The notes: a model not told the origin generated them from the sequence alone. Positions 24,584 through 33,840 are shown, counted from the stretch's first letter. The stretch: DNA of 50,828 nucleotides from Paracoccaceae bacterium (GCA_902631295.1 CACOXV010000013.1:1-50828), one strand, 5' to 3'. Program-made: numbers and translations.

Positions 24584-26341
24584 TCAAACTAACACTGCAC
24601 CACTGCTTCCTATGGCATCCCCGGTTTCTGCCTCTCCTAGCAACATTTTATTATGTGGCTCTCCAGATGGTATCATTGGAAAGCAATTTTCATGTTTCTC
24701 AACCAAACAATCGAACAGTACCGGGCCGTCGTAAGAAACCATTTCTAGAATAGCATCATCTAAATCGGCTGGGTCCGACACCATAATGCCTTTTGCACCA
24801 AATGCATCTGCTAATTTAACAAAATCAGGAAGAGCATCAGACCAACTGTGTGAGTATCTTTCACCGTGCAGCAATTCTTGCCATTGTCTAACCATACCTA
24901 ATCTTTCGTTATTCAAAATAAATTGTTTAACAGGTAAATTATATTGAACGGCCGTACCCATTTCCTGCATGTTCATCAACCAACTAGCTTCGCCTGCTAC
25001 ATTTATAACCAATGCATTTGGATGAGCAATTTGTACCCCTATTGAAGCTGGAAAACCGTAACCCATTGTTCCAAGGCCACCTGAAGTCATCCATTGATTA
25101 GGTTGCTCAAAACCTAAGAATTGAGCAGCCCACATTTGATGTTGGCCAACCTCTGTGCATATGTACCTGTCCGATCTATTTCTAGTTAGCTCCTCAAGAC
25201 GCTCAAGTGCAAATTGGGGTTTAATTGTTTTTTTGCTATTTTTATAGTTCAGGCATTTAACAGATCTCCATTCGTCTATTTGAGCCCACCATTTGCTAAT
25301 AGCTGCAGAGTTTGTCTTTCGACCTCGCGCTTTCCACATATTTAAAACATCATCTAAAACGTGAGCAATATCACCTATGATAGGAATATCGACGTGAATT
25401 ACTTTATTTATTGACGATGGATCGATATCGATGTGAGCCTTCTTAGAAGTAGGGCTAAACGCATCTATTCGACCAGTAATACGATCATCAAACCTAGCAC
25501 CTATATTAATCATTAGATCACAATCGTGCATGGCCATATTAGCTTCGTACAGCCCGTGCATTCCAAGCATTCCAAGCCAATTATCACCCGAAGCGGGATA
25601 GCAACCCAAGCCCATTAAGGTAGAAGTTATTGGGAAATTTGTACTTTTTACTAATTCTCTCAGAAGCTGACTTGCTGCTGTGCCAGAATTAATTACGCCG
25701 CCGCCGGTGTATAAAATTGGCTTTTCTGACTGCTCAATTGCCTCAACGAGCTTCTTAATTAGTTCAATATCACCCTTTAATTTTGGCTTATATTCAGAAG
25801 CAGGTACTTTCTTTCCTGAAACATAATTCCCAGATGCAAATTGAACATCCTTTGGAATATCAACTAAAACGGGGCCTGGTCGCCCAGATTTTGCAACGTG
25901 GAAAGCCTCGTGTAAAATCGTCGCTAGCTTATCAGTATCTTTGACAAGCCAATTATGCTTGGTGCAGGGCCTTGTGATCCCGACTGTATCCGCTTCTTGA
26001 AAGGCATCTGATCCGATCATAAACGTGGGTACTTGCCCAGTAAGGACAACCAATGGGATGGAATCCATTAATGCGTCCGTTAATCCAGTAACAGCGTTAG
26101 TCGCACCAGGCCCTGAAGTCACTAACACCACCCCTGGCCGTCCAGTAGATCTTGCGTATCCTTCCGCTGCATGGACTGCCCCTTGTTCATGCCGAACAAG
26201 GATATGCCTTATTTCATTCTGTTGAAAAATTTCATCATAAATGGGAAGCACAGCTCCACCAGGGTATCCAAACACAGTATCAACCCCCTGATCCTTTAGG
26301 GCTTGAACTACCATCTTGGCTCCAGTCATATGGCTAGTCAT
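24584..26341 (-). CDS. ilvB: Acetolactate synthase large (catalytic) subunit
   Basis: Thiamine-diphosphate enzyme forming acetolactate or acetohydroxybutyrate, the first common step of Val, Leu and Ile synthesis. The protein has 585 residues. The catalytic glutamate E52 lies in VRHEQGAVHAAEGYARSTGR. The FAD/central domain and the C-terminal TPP domain are complete. The usual TPP-Mg motif start GDGS reads GEAS here (E451) in INVAGEASWLMNMQEMGTA. As I recall, roseobacter enzymes share this variant, so it is probably functional. It is first in the ilvB-ilvN operon, with a 260-base upstream gap that holds a possible promoter. Confidence 0.96.
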   Translation of the reverse strand: MTSHMTGAKMVVQALKDQGVDTVFGYPGGAVLPIYDEIFQQNEIRHILVRHEQGAVHAAEGYARSTGRPGVVLVTSGPGATNAVTGLTDALMDSIPLVVLTGQVPTFMIGSDAFQEADTVGITRPCTKHNWLVKDTDKLATILHEAFHVAKSGRPGPVLVDIPKDVQFASGNYVSGKKVPASEYKPKLKGDIELIKKLVEAIEQSEKPILYTGGGVINSGTAASQLLRELVKSTNFPITSTLMGLGCYPASGDNWLGMLGMHGLYEANMAMHDCDLMINIGARFDDRITGRIDAFSPTSKKAHIDIDPSSINKVIHVDIPIIGDIAHVLDDVLNMWKARGRKTNSAAISKWWAQIDEWRSVKCLNYKNSKKTIKPQFALERLEELTRNRSDRYICTEVGQHQMWAAQFLGFEQPNQWMTSGGLGTMGYGFPASIGVQIAHPNALVINVAGEASWLMNMQEMGTAVQYNLPVKQFILNNERLGMVRQWQELLHGERYSHSWSDALPDFVKLADAFGAKGIMVSDPADLDDAILEMVSYDGPVLFDCLVEKHENCFPMIPSGEPHNKMLLGEAETGDAIGSSGAVLV

Positions 26342-26413
26342 AAAGAAATTCTCACTCTATTTTTAAGTAGATATTAAACCTTTAAAATATAATCTAACTC
26401 AGTCGCAACGGTG

Positions 26414-26442
26414 ACCATATGAATTACAAAAAGGATGGTCAA
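26414..26442 (-). promoter_or_regulatory. Candidate sigma-70-type promoter of ilvB-ilvN
   Basis: On the minus strand TTGACC is followed after exactly 17 bases by TATGGT, about 73 bases upstream of the ilvB ATG. The spacing and the -35 element fit a housekeeping promoter, while the -10 box matches only in part. The leader from here to the ATG contains no obvious attenuator hairpin with a T-run and no leader peptide rich in branched-chain codons. Confidence 0.35.
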
Positions 26443-26555
26443 CAAGAAATGCCTTCGTAAAAGTATAATTTAAAGAAATTTATTAATTTTGTTACAAAAA
26501 AAACTTAAATATAGCAATATTCGAAAAGAAAAATGTAAGTTTCGGCAATACACAG

Positions 26556-26584
26556 AAAAAAACGAGCCCGTAAGAGCTCGTTTA
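26556..26584 (-). terminator. Intrinsic terminator after rplI
   Basis: Read on the minus strand, AACGAGC and GCTCGTT form a 7-bp stem around an 8-base loop, followed at once by an uninterrupted run of T. It lies about 20 bases after the rplI stop codon. It closes the rpsF-rpsR-rplI transcript and separates it from the ilvB promoter region. It is the clearest intrinsic terminator in the window. Confidence 0.82.
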
Positions 26585-26604
26585 TACATTAACTTTTATA
26601 CCAA

Positions 26605-27234
26605 TTAAGATGAGATTTCTTCCGACTCCTCCACTGGTGCGTTAGTAACCTGATCATCGTCGTTATCTTCCTCAAGAGCTGCACTTCCGATGTCGTCAAA
26701 TAGTTCTGCTATCTCAAACTCTGCTTCCGCTTCGGCTTCGGCGGCGACATCTTGTATGGATTTGCCTGATGCTTGTAAATCAGCTTCTTCAGTTGATCGG
26801 GCAACATTTAGTATTATGGTGGCTGTGACCTCGGGATGCAAAACAACTGACATTTCATGCAATCCTAATTCTTTGATAGGTTTTACTAAAGCAATTTGTT
26901 TTCGGTCAATTGAAAATCCTGCGGAAGTAGCAACTTCTGCTGCATCTCGTGGAGAAACAGATCCATAGAGCGCGCCCGAGTCTGATGCAGATCGGATTAC
27001 GACAAAAGTTTGTCCGTCCAGTTTTCCTAGAAGTGCGTCTGCTTCTTTTTTTGTTTCTAAATTCTTCGTTTCAAGTTGGGATTTTTGCTTTTCAAAAGCT
27101 GTTATGTTCGTCTCTGATGCCGTCTGAGCTTTACCCTGAGGTAGCAGAAAATTTCGTGCATACCCTGGCTTGACATCTACCACGTCACCCATCTGGCCCA
27201 ATTTTGATACTCTTTCTAGAAGAATAACTTGCAT
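26605..27234 (-). CDS. rplI: 50S ribosomal protein L9
   Basis: Two-domain protein of the large ribosomal subunit. The N-terminal signature [20 protein letters not shown] (about 13-32) is followed by the long connecting helix and the C-terminal RNA-binding domain. At 209 residues it is about 60 longer than E. coli L9. The extra part (about 150-209) is a very acidic tail rich in Glu, Asp and Ala, which is seen in related alphaproteobacteria. AAAGGAGA lies just upstream of the ATG. It is last in the rpsF-rpsR-rplI operon, and a strong terminator follows. Confidence 0.96.
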   Translation of the reverse strand: MQVILLERVSKLGQMGDVVDVKPGYARNFLLPQGKAQTASETNITAFEKQKSQLETKNLETKKEADALLGKLDGQTFVVIRSASDSGALYGSVSPRDAAEVATSAGFSIDRKQIALVKPIKELGLHEMSVVLHPEVTATIILNVARSTEEADLQASGKSIQDVAAEAEAEAEFEIAELFDDIGSAALEEDNDDDQVTNAPVEESEEISS

Positions 27235-27251
27235 AATTACTATCTCCTTTA

Positions 27252-27479
27252 CTACTTAACAGCGTAAGGTAAAAGTGCCAAAAAGCGTGCACGTTTTATT
27301 GCGCGGGCAAGTTCACGCTGCTTTTTTGCAGAAACGGCGGTGATCCGAGACGGAACTACTTTTCCTCGCTCTGATATGTACCTTTGCAATAACTTAGTGT
27401 CCTTATAATCGATCTTTGGGGCATCCTCACTTGAAAATGGGCATACCTTCTTTCGACGAAAAAATGGTTTGTTTGTCAT
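27252..27479 (-). CDS. rpsR: 30S ribosomal protein S18
   Basis: Small-subunit protein that forms a heterodimer with S6 in the platform of the 30S subunit. The 75-residue product has the conserved core [20 protein letters not shown] and [20 protein letters not shown]. The N-terminus [11 protein letters not shown] includes a single Cys. AAGGAG lies ahead of the ATG. It sits between rpsF and rplI with gaps of about 20 bases, so it is translated from the same message. Confidence 0.97.
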   Translation of the reverse strand: MTNKPFFRRKKVCPFSSEDAPKIDYKDTKLLQRYISERGKVVPSRITAVSAKKQRELARAIKRARFLALLPYAVK

Positions 27480-27500
27480 TTCGAAAACTCCTTGCCAACT

Positions 27501-27857
27501 TTAATCGCGTTGTTCGCGTCTCTCACCGCGATCATCTCGTTTATGCATTTGAACTGATGGACCTTCATCATGCTTATCGACTTTAATCGTCAAGACTCGC
27601 ATTACGTCTTCATGAAGGCGCATAAGGCGTTCCATTTCTTGAACAGCTTCGGAGGGCGAGTCTGTCCTAAGCATGGCATAATGCCCTTTCCGATTTTTGT
27701 TCATTTTGTAGGCCATTGTTTTCAATCCCCAGTACTCGGAGTCGATTACAGTACCACCATTATCTTTGAGAACTATTCCAAAGTGTTCAACAAGACCTTC
27801 TGCTTGTATGTTTGATAAGTCTTGTCGAGAAATAAAAACATGCTCGTATAGAGGCAT
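27501..27857 (-). CDS. rpsF: 30S ribosomal protein S6
   Basis: Partner of S18 in the 30S platform. From the preferred start the product has 118 residues and begins MPLYEHVFISRQDLSN, the usual opening in this class. The frame allows an 11-residue upstream extension that is not conserved. The core motif YWGLKTMAYKMNKNRKGHYA and the RLHEDVMRVLTIKVDKH end are present, then a short charged tail (RDDRGERREQRD). It leads the rpsF-rpsR-rplI operon. The roughly 160-base leader between it and glmS must hold the operon promoter, but I could not pick out convincing boxes or an S6:S18-type leader structure. Confidence 0.96.
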   Translation of the reverse strand: MPLYEHVFISRQDLSNIQAEGLVEHFGIVLKDNGGTVIDSEYWGLKTMAYKMNKNRKGHYAMLRTDSPSEAVQEMERLMRLHEDVMRVLTIKVDKHDEGPSVQMHKRDDRGERREQRD

Positions 27858-28016
27858 TTCTGTTTCCAATCTATCTATGGCGCGTTTCAAAGGAAGGGGG
27901 GTTACATCTTTTTGTTCCCGACCACGAGTGACTGCGCTTATATTTATTACAAAAAGATCTCGGTGGTTTACACTAATTTCGCGGAACTACAAGTCTATAA
28001 TTTTAAAAATTTGCAC

Positions 28017-29846
28017 TTACTCAACTGTAACAGATTTTGCCAAATTTCGCGGTTGATCAACATCTGTACCTTTAGATACCGCTGAAAAGTATGCAAGTAA
28101 TTGAATTGGTAGTGCGTATACCAATGGCGTTAGTAGCTTGTTGGTGCGTGGCATTTCGATAGTATTTTTTACAATTGAACCAGCTGATTGCAGCCCTTCT
28201 TTATCCGAGATTAGTGTTACATTCGCTTTTCGCGCAATAACTTCATGCATATTTGATATATTTTTTTCAAATAATTCGTCGCAAGGGGCTAATATAATGA
28301 CTGGGACGCTATCATCTATAAGTGCAATTGGCCCATGCTTTAGTTCTCCAGCAGCATAGCCTTCAGAATGAATATAACTAATTTCCTTTAATTTTAACGC
28401 TCCCTCAAGTGCAACGGGGTACATTAAACCACGCCCTAAAAACAGTACATCGCTAGCTGTAGAAAGCTTGTAGGCAATATCTTGTATGGAATTAGTACTA
28501 CCCAAGTATTGGTTAAGAGTTGATGGTAGACTTTTTAAATCGCTGACTGTTTTTGCAATATTAATTTCTGAAATTTCTGATCTGTCTTGTGCTGCTTTTA
28601 GGGTCATCAAAAATAATACTGCCAATTGGCATGTGAAAGCTTTGGTTGATGCTACGCCAATTTCTGGGCCAGCGTGAATTTCCAAAACTTGATCACTTTC
28701 TCTGGCAATGGAACTTGTAGAAACATTTACAATAGAAATAATGATTTTTGCTTTGCCAACACAATAGCGTAATGCCGCGAGAGTATCTGCGGTTTCTCCA
28801 GATTGACTGACAAAAATTGCGGCAGTGCCTTTTTCTATTGGTGGCTCGCGGTAGCGAAATTCGCTTCCAATATCAATTTCAACTGGGATTTTAGCTAGTT
28901 TTTCAATCCAATATTTTGCGACGTAACAAGCATAGTATGCAGTCCCGCAAGCTATTAAAATTATTTTTGGAATTTCTTTAAAATTCAACTCTTTCAGCAG
29001 ATTGATTTTTGCTCCAACGTTTTTGTCGCAAATATAAGACTTTATTGCCGTTTCCAAAGCTACCGGTTGTTCGTAAATTTCTTTTTCCATAAAATGGTTG
29101 AAGCCGGATTTATCATAAAAGTTTGTGCTTTGATTCAGGTATTTGATCGGTCGAGATACCAAGTTTCCCAAATGATCATAAATATCGACCCCCTCTCGAG
29201 CCAATATCGCGAGGTCACCCTCTTCGAGATAGGTTATTTTTTTGGTCATCGGCAGCAGTGCTAGGGCGTCTGAGCCAAGGTACATTTCATTTTTTCCATA
29301 TCCTACTGCTAAAGGCGAGCCAGATCTTGCCGCAATCATAAGGTTTTCGTGCCCGGCAAAAAGCATTGCGATTGCAAATGATCCAGAAAGTTTTAATAAA
29401 GTCTTTCGCGCTGCATCGATTGGTTCATGACCCTCGTCTATAAACTTTGAACACAGCATGGCAATCGTCTCAGTGTCTGTGTCTGTTTCAGGTTTATATC
29501 CGTCGCACCTTAATTCATGCCGAAGTTCAAGAAAGTTTTCGATTATTCCATTATGCACGACCGAAACTGCACCGCTATTATGTGGATGTGCATTTTCTTC
29601 GTTTGGCTCTCCATGCGTTGCCCATCTGGTGTGTCCAATCCCCACTTTTCCTTTAAGTGGTTGAAAAACAAGCTTATCCTGTAGTTCCACCAGTTTCCCA
29701 ACTGCCCTTCGTCGATCGATGGAGCCTTCACTTTCTACTGTGGCTATTCCAGAGCTATCGTAACCCCTATATTCGAGTCTTTTTAATGCTTCGACCAGGA
29801 TCGGTGCGGCTTCATGATTGCCCAAAATTCCAATTATGCCACACAT
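28017..29846 (-). CDS. glmS: Glucosamine-fructose-6-phosphate aminotransferase (isomerising)
   Basis: Uses glutamine to convert fructose 6-phosphate to glucosamine 6-phosphate, committing carbon to peptidoglycan and lipopolysaccharide. The protein has 609 residues. The N-terminal nucleophile C2 (CGIIGILG) follows the start Met, and the glutaminase domain has HTRWATHGEPNEENAHPH (about 73-90). Two SIS domains carry SQSGETADTLAALR and LGRGLMYPVALEGALKLKE. The C-terminus ends LAKSVTVE as usual. It lies 9 bases downstream of glmU on the same strand, so two steps of UDP-GlcNAc synthesis are co-expressed. No glmS-ribozyme-like leader was seen. Confidence 0.97.
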   Translation of the reverse strand: MCGIIGILGNHEAAPILVEALKRLEYRGYDSSGIATVESEGSIDRRRAVGKLVELQDKLVFQPLKGKVGIGHTRWATHGEPNEENAHPHNSGAVSVVHNGIIENFLELRHELRCDGYKPETDTDTETIAMLCSKFIDEGHEPIDAARKTLLKLSGSFAIAMLFAGHENLMIAARSGSPLAVGYGKNEMYLGSDALALLPMTKKITYLEEGDLAILAREGVDIYDHLGNLVSRPIKYLNQSTNFYDKSGFNHFMEKEIYEQPVALETAIKSYICDKNVGAKINLLKELNFKEIPKIILIACGTAYYACYVAKYWIEKLAKIPVEIDIGSEFRYREPPIEKGTAAIFVSQSGETADTLAALRYCVGKAKIIISIVNVSTSSIARESDQVLEIHAGPEIGVASTKAFTCQLAVLFLMTLKAAQDRSEISEINIAKTVSDLKSLPSTLNQYLGSTNSIQDIAYKLSTASDVLFLGRGLMYPVALEGALKLKEISYIHSEGYAAGELKHGPIALIDDSVPVIILAPCDELFEKNISNMHEVIARKANVTLISDKEGLQSAGSIVKNTIEMPRTNKLLTPLVYALPIQLLAYFSAVSKGTDVDQPRNLAKSVTVE

Positions 29847-29855
29847 CTATTTACC

Positions 29856-31202
29856 TCAGGATTTTGTTTTATTTTTTTTGTTTCGGAGGAGTGCTTTAAG
29901 CTTCTTTGCACCACCGTTTTTATTAGTTTGCTCTGAACGCGCGATGGCTAAATTATCAGCTGGTATATCTTTTGTAATAACAGAGCCACTACCTGTCATT
30001 GAATTATTTCCGACGGTTAACGGGGCAATCAGCATAGTATTTGAGCCAATAAATACGTTTTTACCAATTACCGTTTTGTGCTTGTTAGCCCCATCGTAGT
30101 TACAAGTGATTGTGCCGGCGCCAATATTTGAATTCTCACCAATTTCTGTATCACCTATGTATGATAGATGGTTTATCTTAGAATTTTCTGCAACTTTTGA
30201 GTTTTTTATTTCTACAAAGTTGCCAATTTTTACACCTTCTGAGAGGTCAGTTCCAGGTCTCAATCTAGCATAGGGGCCAATGCTACAATTTTGAGAGACG
30301 TTGCATCTTTCAAGGTACGAGAAGGCTTTTACCTTACAGCCGGTACCGACTTTCACGCCTGGTCCAAATATTACATTTGGCTCAACAATTGTATCTCGAC
30401 CTATTTCTGTATCTAATGAAAAGAAAACGGTCTCTGGTGCAACAAGATGAATGCCAACTTCTAAGGCCTCAGTGCGCGCAGTTTCTTGAAATCTCTGTTC
30501 TGCAAGACTTAGTTGTTGAAGAGAGTTGATGCCAAGTGCCTCTCTGGGTTCACAAACTTGGTAACTACAATTCAACCCTTTAGCTTTAGCTAATTGAATA
30601 CAATCCGTGAGATATAGTTCGTTTTTTTTGTTATCTCTATCTAACTCTTTCAAGAGGTTTTTAAATAATATTGAGCTTCCTGCCATAACTCCACTGTTGC
30701 ATAAATTAAGTGCTAACTCCTGATCATTTGCGTCCTTATGTTCGACTATTTTCAAAAGTTCATTATTTTTTGTAACAAGCCTGCCGTAACCAGATGGATC
30801 CGGTGCGTGAAACCCAAGAACTACCAAATCTGCTTGCCTGCTTCTAGCCTCAATTTTTCTCATTGTTTCCGCCGATACGAATGGGGTATCGCCAAATAAC
30901 ACAATTACATTACCATCAAAATCTGCGAATTCTTCGATCGCTACACTGACGGCATGACCTGTGCCTAGTTGCGCTTCTTGGATTACTAATTCGATTGAGG
31001 TGTCTGAATTTTCTAAGACGTTTTTTATTTCCGTCCGTCTGTGGCCTAAAACAGCTAATATTTTTTGAGGGTTAATACTTTGTGCTGTTTTTATACAATG
31101 AGAAATAAGAGGAAAGTTCCCGACTTCGTGTAGTACTTTAGGACGATTAGAATTCATCCGAGTTCCCTTGCCTGCGGCCAGAATTATAACTGCAGTATTC
31201 AT
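29856..31202 (-). CDS. glmU: Bifunctional GlcNAc-1-P uridyltransferase / GlcN-1-P acetyltransferase
   Basis: Makes UDP-GlcNAc in two reactions. The N-terminal pyrophosphorylase domain has AAGKGTRM at 9-16, the GTGHAV motif (about 80-85) and FGDTPF (about 104-109). The C-terminal part is a left-handed beta-helix of isoleucine-rich hexapeptides, with the acetyltransferase motifs YARLRPG, GNFVEIKNS, HLSYIGD and GAGTITCNYDG. The length of 448 residues is normal. It is first in the glmU-glmS pair and divergent from gph, with about 131 bases between the start codons. Confidence 0.97.
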   Translation of the reverse strand: MNTAVIILAAGKGTRMNSNRPKVLHEVGNFPLISHCIKTAQSINPQKILAVLGHRRTEIKNVLENSDTSIELVIQEAQLGTGHAVSVAIEEFADFDGNVIVLFGDTPFVSAETMRKIEARSRQADLVVLGFHAPDPSGYGRLVTKNNELLKIVEHKDANDQELALNLCNSGVMAGSSILFKNLLKELDRDNKKNELYLTDCIQLAKAKGLNCSYQVCEPREALGINSLQQLSLAEQRFQETARTEALEVGIHLVAPETVFFSLDTEIGRDTIVEPNVIFGPGVKVGTGCKVKAFSYLERCNVSQNCSIGPYARLRPGTDLSEGVKIGNFVEIKNSKVAENSKINHLSYIGDTEIGENSNIGAGTITCNYDGANKHKTVIGKNVFIGSNTMLIAPLTVGNNSMTGSGSVITKDIPADNLAIARSEQTNKNGGAKKLKALLRNKKNKTKS

Positions 31203-31333
31203 AGAAAATCCTCAAGGTTTTAAACCGTTTTATCGTATAGCCAATTTGTTGCAAGCTTAACTTATGTCAAAATTAGTTGCTGAATGTTTCATTTTATGAT
31301 GAGCATAATTTCTCAAATACTTGGAGCTCAAAT

Positions 31334-32002
31334 ATGAAAACTGTTGTTTTTGATCTAGATGGAACTATTGCAGACACCAGTGCAGATTTGATAGCTGCAG
31401 CTAATTTTTGTTTTTCCAGTTTGGGCTACCCAAAGCTTTTAGATAGCGAAAACGATGCTGGTGTGGCAATGCGAGGTGGCAGGGCAATGCTGGAATTAGG
31501 GTGTCAAAAAATCGGACTGAATGATGAGCGTTTTATTAACCAACAATATCCCATTCTTCTAAATGCTTATTCCAAGTGCTTGGATAAGCATACTGAATTT
31601 TTCCCATATGCCTTGGATGCCATTCGTAAGCTTAAATTATTAGGCATAAACTCTGCTATTTGCACCAACAAGCCTTCTGCATTGGCTGAAGAGTTAATGG
31701 TGAGATTGGGGGCAAGACATCTGTTTAAAGAGTTAATTGGCTCAGATACATTATCTTCTAAAAAACCGCATCCTGCACCCTTCATCGCAGCGGTAAAGGG
31801 TGCGGGTGGTAATGTGGAGCAATCTGTGATGGTTGGTGACACTATGACAGACTTTGATACTGCCAAGGCTGTGGGGGTACCAATAATAATCGTTGATTTT
31901 GGCTTTGAGGGTTTTGATTTTAGTCATTCCAAACCTGATGCAGTACTCAAATCATTCCTAGATCTTCCAGCAATTGTAATGGAGGTTTTGGGGATTGATT
32001 AG
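31334..32002 (+). CDS. gph: HAD-family phosphatase, phosphoglycolate phosphatase-like
   Basis: A haloacid-dehalogenase phosphatase of 222 residues, predicted to clear 2-phosphoglycolate produced in DNA repair or metabolism. The start MKTVVFDLDGTIADTSADL carries the nucleophile motif DxDGT right at the N-terminus. GGAG at 31323-31326 supports this ATG, whereas an upstream in-frame ATG would add 19 unrelated residues. Motif II CTNKPS, the motif III lysine in SSKKPHPAPF and motif IV GDTMTDFDTAKAVG are all present. HAD substrate specificity is hard to read, so pyrimidine nucleotidase or another sugar-phosphate phosphatase remains possible. Confidence 0.84.
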   Translation: MKTVVFDLDGTIADTSADLIAAANFCFSSLGYPKLLDSENDAGVAMRGGRAMLELGCQKIGLNDERFINQQYPILLNAYSKCLDKHTEFFPYALDAIRKLKLLGINSAICTNKPSALAEELMVRLGARHLFKELIGSDTLSSKKPHPAPFIAAVKGAGGNVEQSVMVGDTMTDFDTAKAVGVPIIIVDFGFEGFDFSHSKPDAVLKSFLDLPAIVMEVLGID

Positions 32003-32190
32003 AAGCATTCCCTGAAAATTGCTTTAATAAGTGGCTCGGATTAAATTTACAGTCTTTATTGGTTTATTTAATTCGGTGCATTCTTATCAAAAATTTAATT
32101 TTTAACTGGGTTTATTATCCTTTTAACAATGCTCTGCTTTTGGTAATAGCTTTTATACGGCATATATCTCTGTTTTTTTGGTATGTAATT

Positions 32191-33375
32191 ATGGAAATAT
32201 TCAAGGGAAGCTTTACACAGCAAGAACCTTTGTCTCAAGAAGCGATAGATGCAGCTACTAGAGTTTTGAATACTGGTCGCCTGCATCGATATAATTTGAA
32301 GGAAGGTGATGCAGGGGAAGTTGCATCGCTAGAGCTTGAATTTGCAAAAATTATAGGTTCGAAATTTTGTCTGGCGGTAGCGTCTGGAGGGTATGCTCTG
32401 GCTACTGCTTTGCGCGCTGTAGGTGTAAAACCGAACCAAACGGTTTTGACAAATGCATTCACTTTAGCTCCTGTTCCTGGCGCAATTGCATCAATTAATG
32501 CTATTCCTCTTTTGGTGGAAGTTACTGAAGATTTAACAATTGATTTTGCCGATTTAGAAGCAAAGGCCGCGCAGTCTGAAGTTCTTCTTTTAAGCCATAT
32601 GCGAGGGCACATATGCGATATGGAGAAACTGTTAGAGATTACCAACCGGCATGGTATAACCGTAATCGAGGATTGTGCTCATACAATGGGTGCTGGTTGG
32701 AATAAAAAGCCTACTGGCTCATATGGAATAATAGGTTGCTTCTCTACACAAACCTACAAACATATTAATTCAGGTGAAGGGGGATTCCTAACCACAAATG
32801 ATCCTATAGTAATGGCAAAATCCATAGCGTTATCAGGGTCTTACATGATGTTCGATAAGCACCTTTCTGCGCCAAGTAAAATTGACTTTGATAGTATAAA
32901 ATATGAAACACCTAACATATCGGGACGGATGGATCATTTAAGGGCTGCAATCTTGCGGCCGCAGCTCAAGGAGCTTGCTAATAATATAATTCGTTGGAAC
33001 GAAAGATACATGACGATCGAGACAATTCTAAAAGATGTGAAAGGTCTGCATTTAATTAATCGTCCGACTAAAGAAAATTTTGTCGGTTCATCATTCCAAT
33101 TTTTGCTCAGCAATTGTTCTTACTTTGAAATTCAATCAATCGTCGAAAGTTGCCGAAATAGGGGAGTTGAACTTAAATGGTTTGGTCAAAATGAGCCAAA
33201 GGGTTTTACTTCAAAATATGATAGCTGGAGATATATCCCTACTCAGCAAATGGCCAAATCAGATAAAATAATTAATTCAATACTCGACATGCGTTTGCCA
33301 TTAACATTTTCAATTGAAGACTGTAAGCTAGTTGCTGCTATAATTTGCCAAGAGATCGAAGCTATTACGGCTTAG
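32191..33375 (+). CDS. DegT/DnrJ/EryC1/StrS-family PLP aminotransferase
   Basis: PLP-dependent sugar-aminotransferase-type enzyme of 394 residues from the chosen ATG (MEIFKGSFTQQEPL). The PLP site includes the VASGGYALATALRA region, EDCAHTMGA (about 160-168), and the Schiff-base lysine K190 in TYKHINSGEGGFL. An in-frame start 132 bases earlier would add a hydrophobic tail and is rejected. Family members act on nucleotide-linked keto sugars for surface polysaccharides or amino-sugar cofactors. No other sugar-biosynthesis genes surround it, so the substrate is unknown. The interval between gph and this start (188 bases) shows nothing else clear. Confidence 0.85.
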   Translation: MEIFKGSFTQQEPLSQEAIDAATRVLNTGRLHRYNLKEGDAGEVASLELEFAKIIGSKFCLAVASGGYALATALRAVGVKPNQTVLTNAFTLAPVPGAIASINAIPLLVEVTEDLTIDFADLEAKAAQSEVLLLSHMRGHICDMEKLLEITNRHGITVIEDCAHTMGAGWNKKPTGSYGIIGCFSTQTYKHINSGEGGFLTTNDPIVMAKSIALSGSYMMFDKHLSAPSKIDFDSIKYETPNISGRMDHLRAAILRPQLKELANNIIRWNERYMTIETILKDVKGLHLINRPTKENFVGSSFQFLLSNCSYFEIQSIVESCRNRGVELKWFGQNEPKGFTSKYDSWRYIPTQQMAKSDKIINSILDMRLPLTFSIEDCKLVAAIICQEIEAITA

Positions 33376-33422
33376 AAAAAAAGGCAGTAGCTATAGTAAA
33401 ATCGAGAAAAGAGTAGTTTTAA

Positions 33423-33731
33423 TTGAAGAGTATTTGGTATTGCTTTGGGATTTGCACATTAATTGGTATTCTATTAATGCTGCGTTTGGGTTTTAAGACA
33501 GCTTATTTGGACGAAAGCGCTACAATCGTGCATTATGCCGACCTATATGCAATCGATATGAAAAATATGGGTATCGATGCATCAATTTATGATTGTGTAG
33601 CCCTTCAAGATGAAAGTTTTTGGGTAAGGTTAAGGATACACTGCAAAGGCACTGTAACAGTTACATATGCTATTGGACTATGGGGCCAACCATTAGATGT
33701 AACCCCACAAGTTTTCGAGAGCAATATTTGA
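33423..33731 (+). CDS. Uncharacterised small membrane-anchored protein
   Basis: A 102-residue product read from a TTG start, opening MKSIWYCFGICTLIGILLML, which forms a single N-terminal membrane helix. The remaining 80 residues are probably extracytoplasmic and contain two cysteines (YDCVAL, about 57-62, and RIHCKGT, about 72-78) that could form a disulfide. A purine-rich AGAAAAGAG sequence lies about 10 bases upstream. An internal ATG at 33477 would remove most of the helix. It is unfamiliar to me, sits between the aminotransferase gene and the nuo operon, and has ordinary composition for this genome. Coding status is likely but not certain. Confidence 0.55.
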   Translation: MKSIWYCFGICTLIGILLMLRLGFKTAYLDESATIVHYADLYAIDMKNMGIDASIYDCVALQDESFWVRLRIHCKGTVTVTYAIGLWGQPLDVTPQVFESNI

Positions 33732-33840
33732 AAAAAAATACTTATTTTTGTATATTAGATCTTTAAAATAATGCTTTTTTATCAATTTTTTTCTTTTTTT
33801 TTAGAGTAGGACAATATGTACGCTTTATCATTTCAGGTAG

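Noticed and set aside
26419-26460. 13-codon plus-strand mini-ORF in the ilvB upstream region as a leader peptide
   Set aside because: It lies on the wrong strand for ilvB and is not rich in Leu, Ile or Val codons.
27858-28016. S6:S18-binding leader RNA upstream of rpsF
   Set aside because: I could not fold a convincing match to the known motif by eye; a covariance search would be decisive.
28017-29900. glmS ribozyme or glmU-glmS intergenic riboswitch
   Set aside because: Only 9 bases separate glmU and glmS, leaving no room for such an element.
32059-32190. Hydrophobic N-terminal extension on the DegT-type aminotransferase
   Set aside because: The frame is open, but the extension is AT-rich, not typical of the family, and the ATG at 32191 begins the normal sequence.
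33781-33805. T-rich run before the nuo operon as an intrinsic terminator
   Set aside because: No stem precedes the T-run, so it is not a rho-independent terminator.
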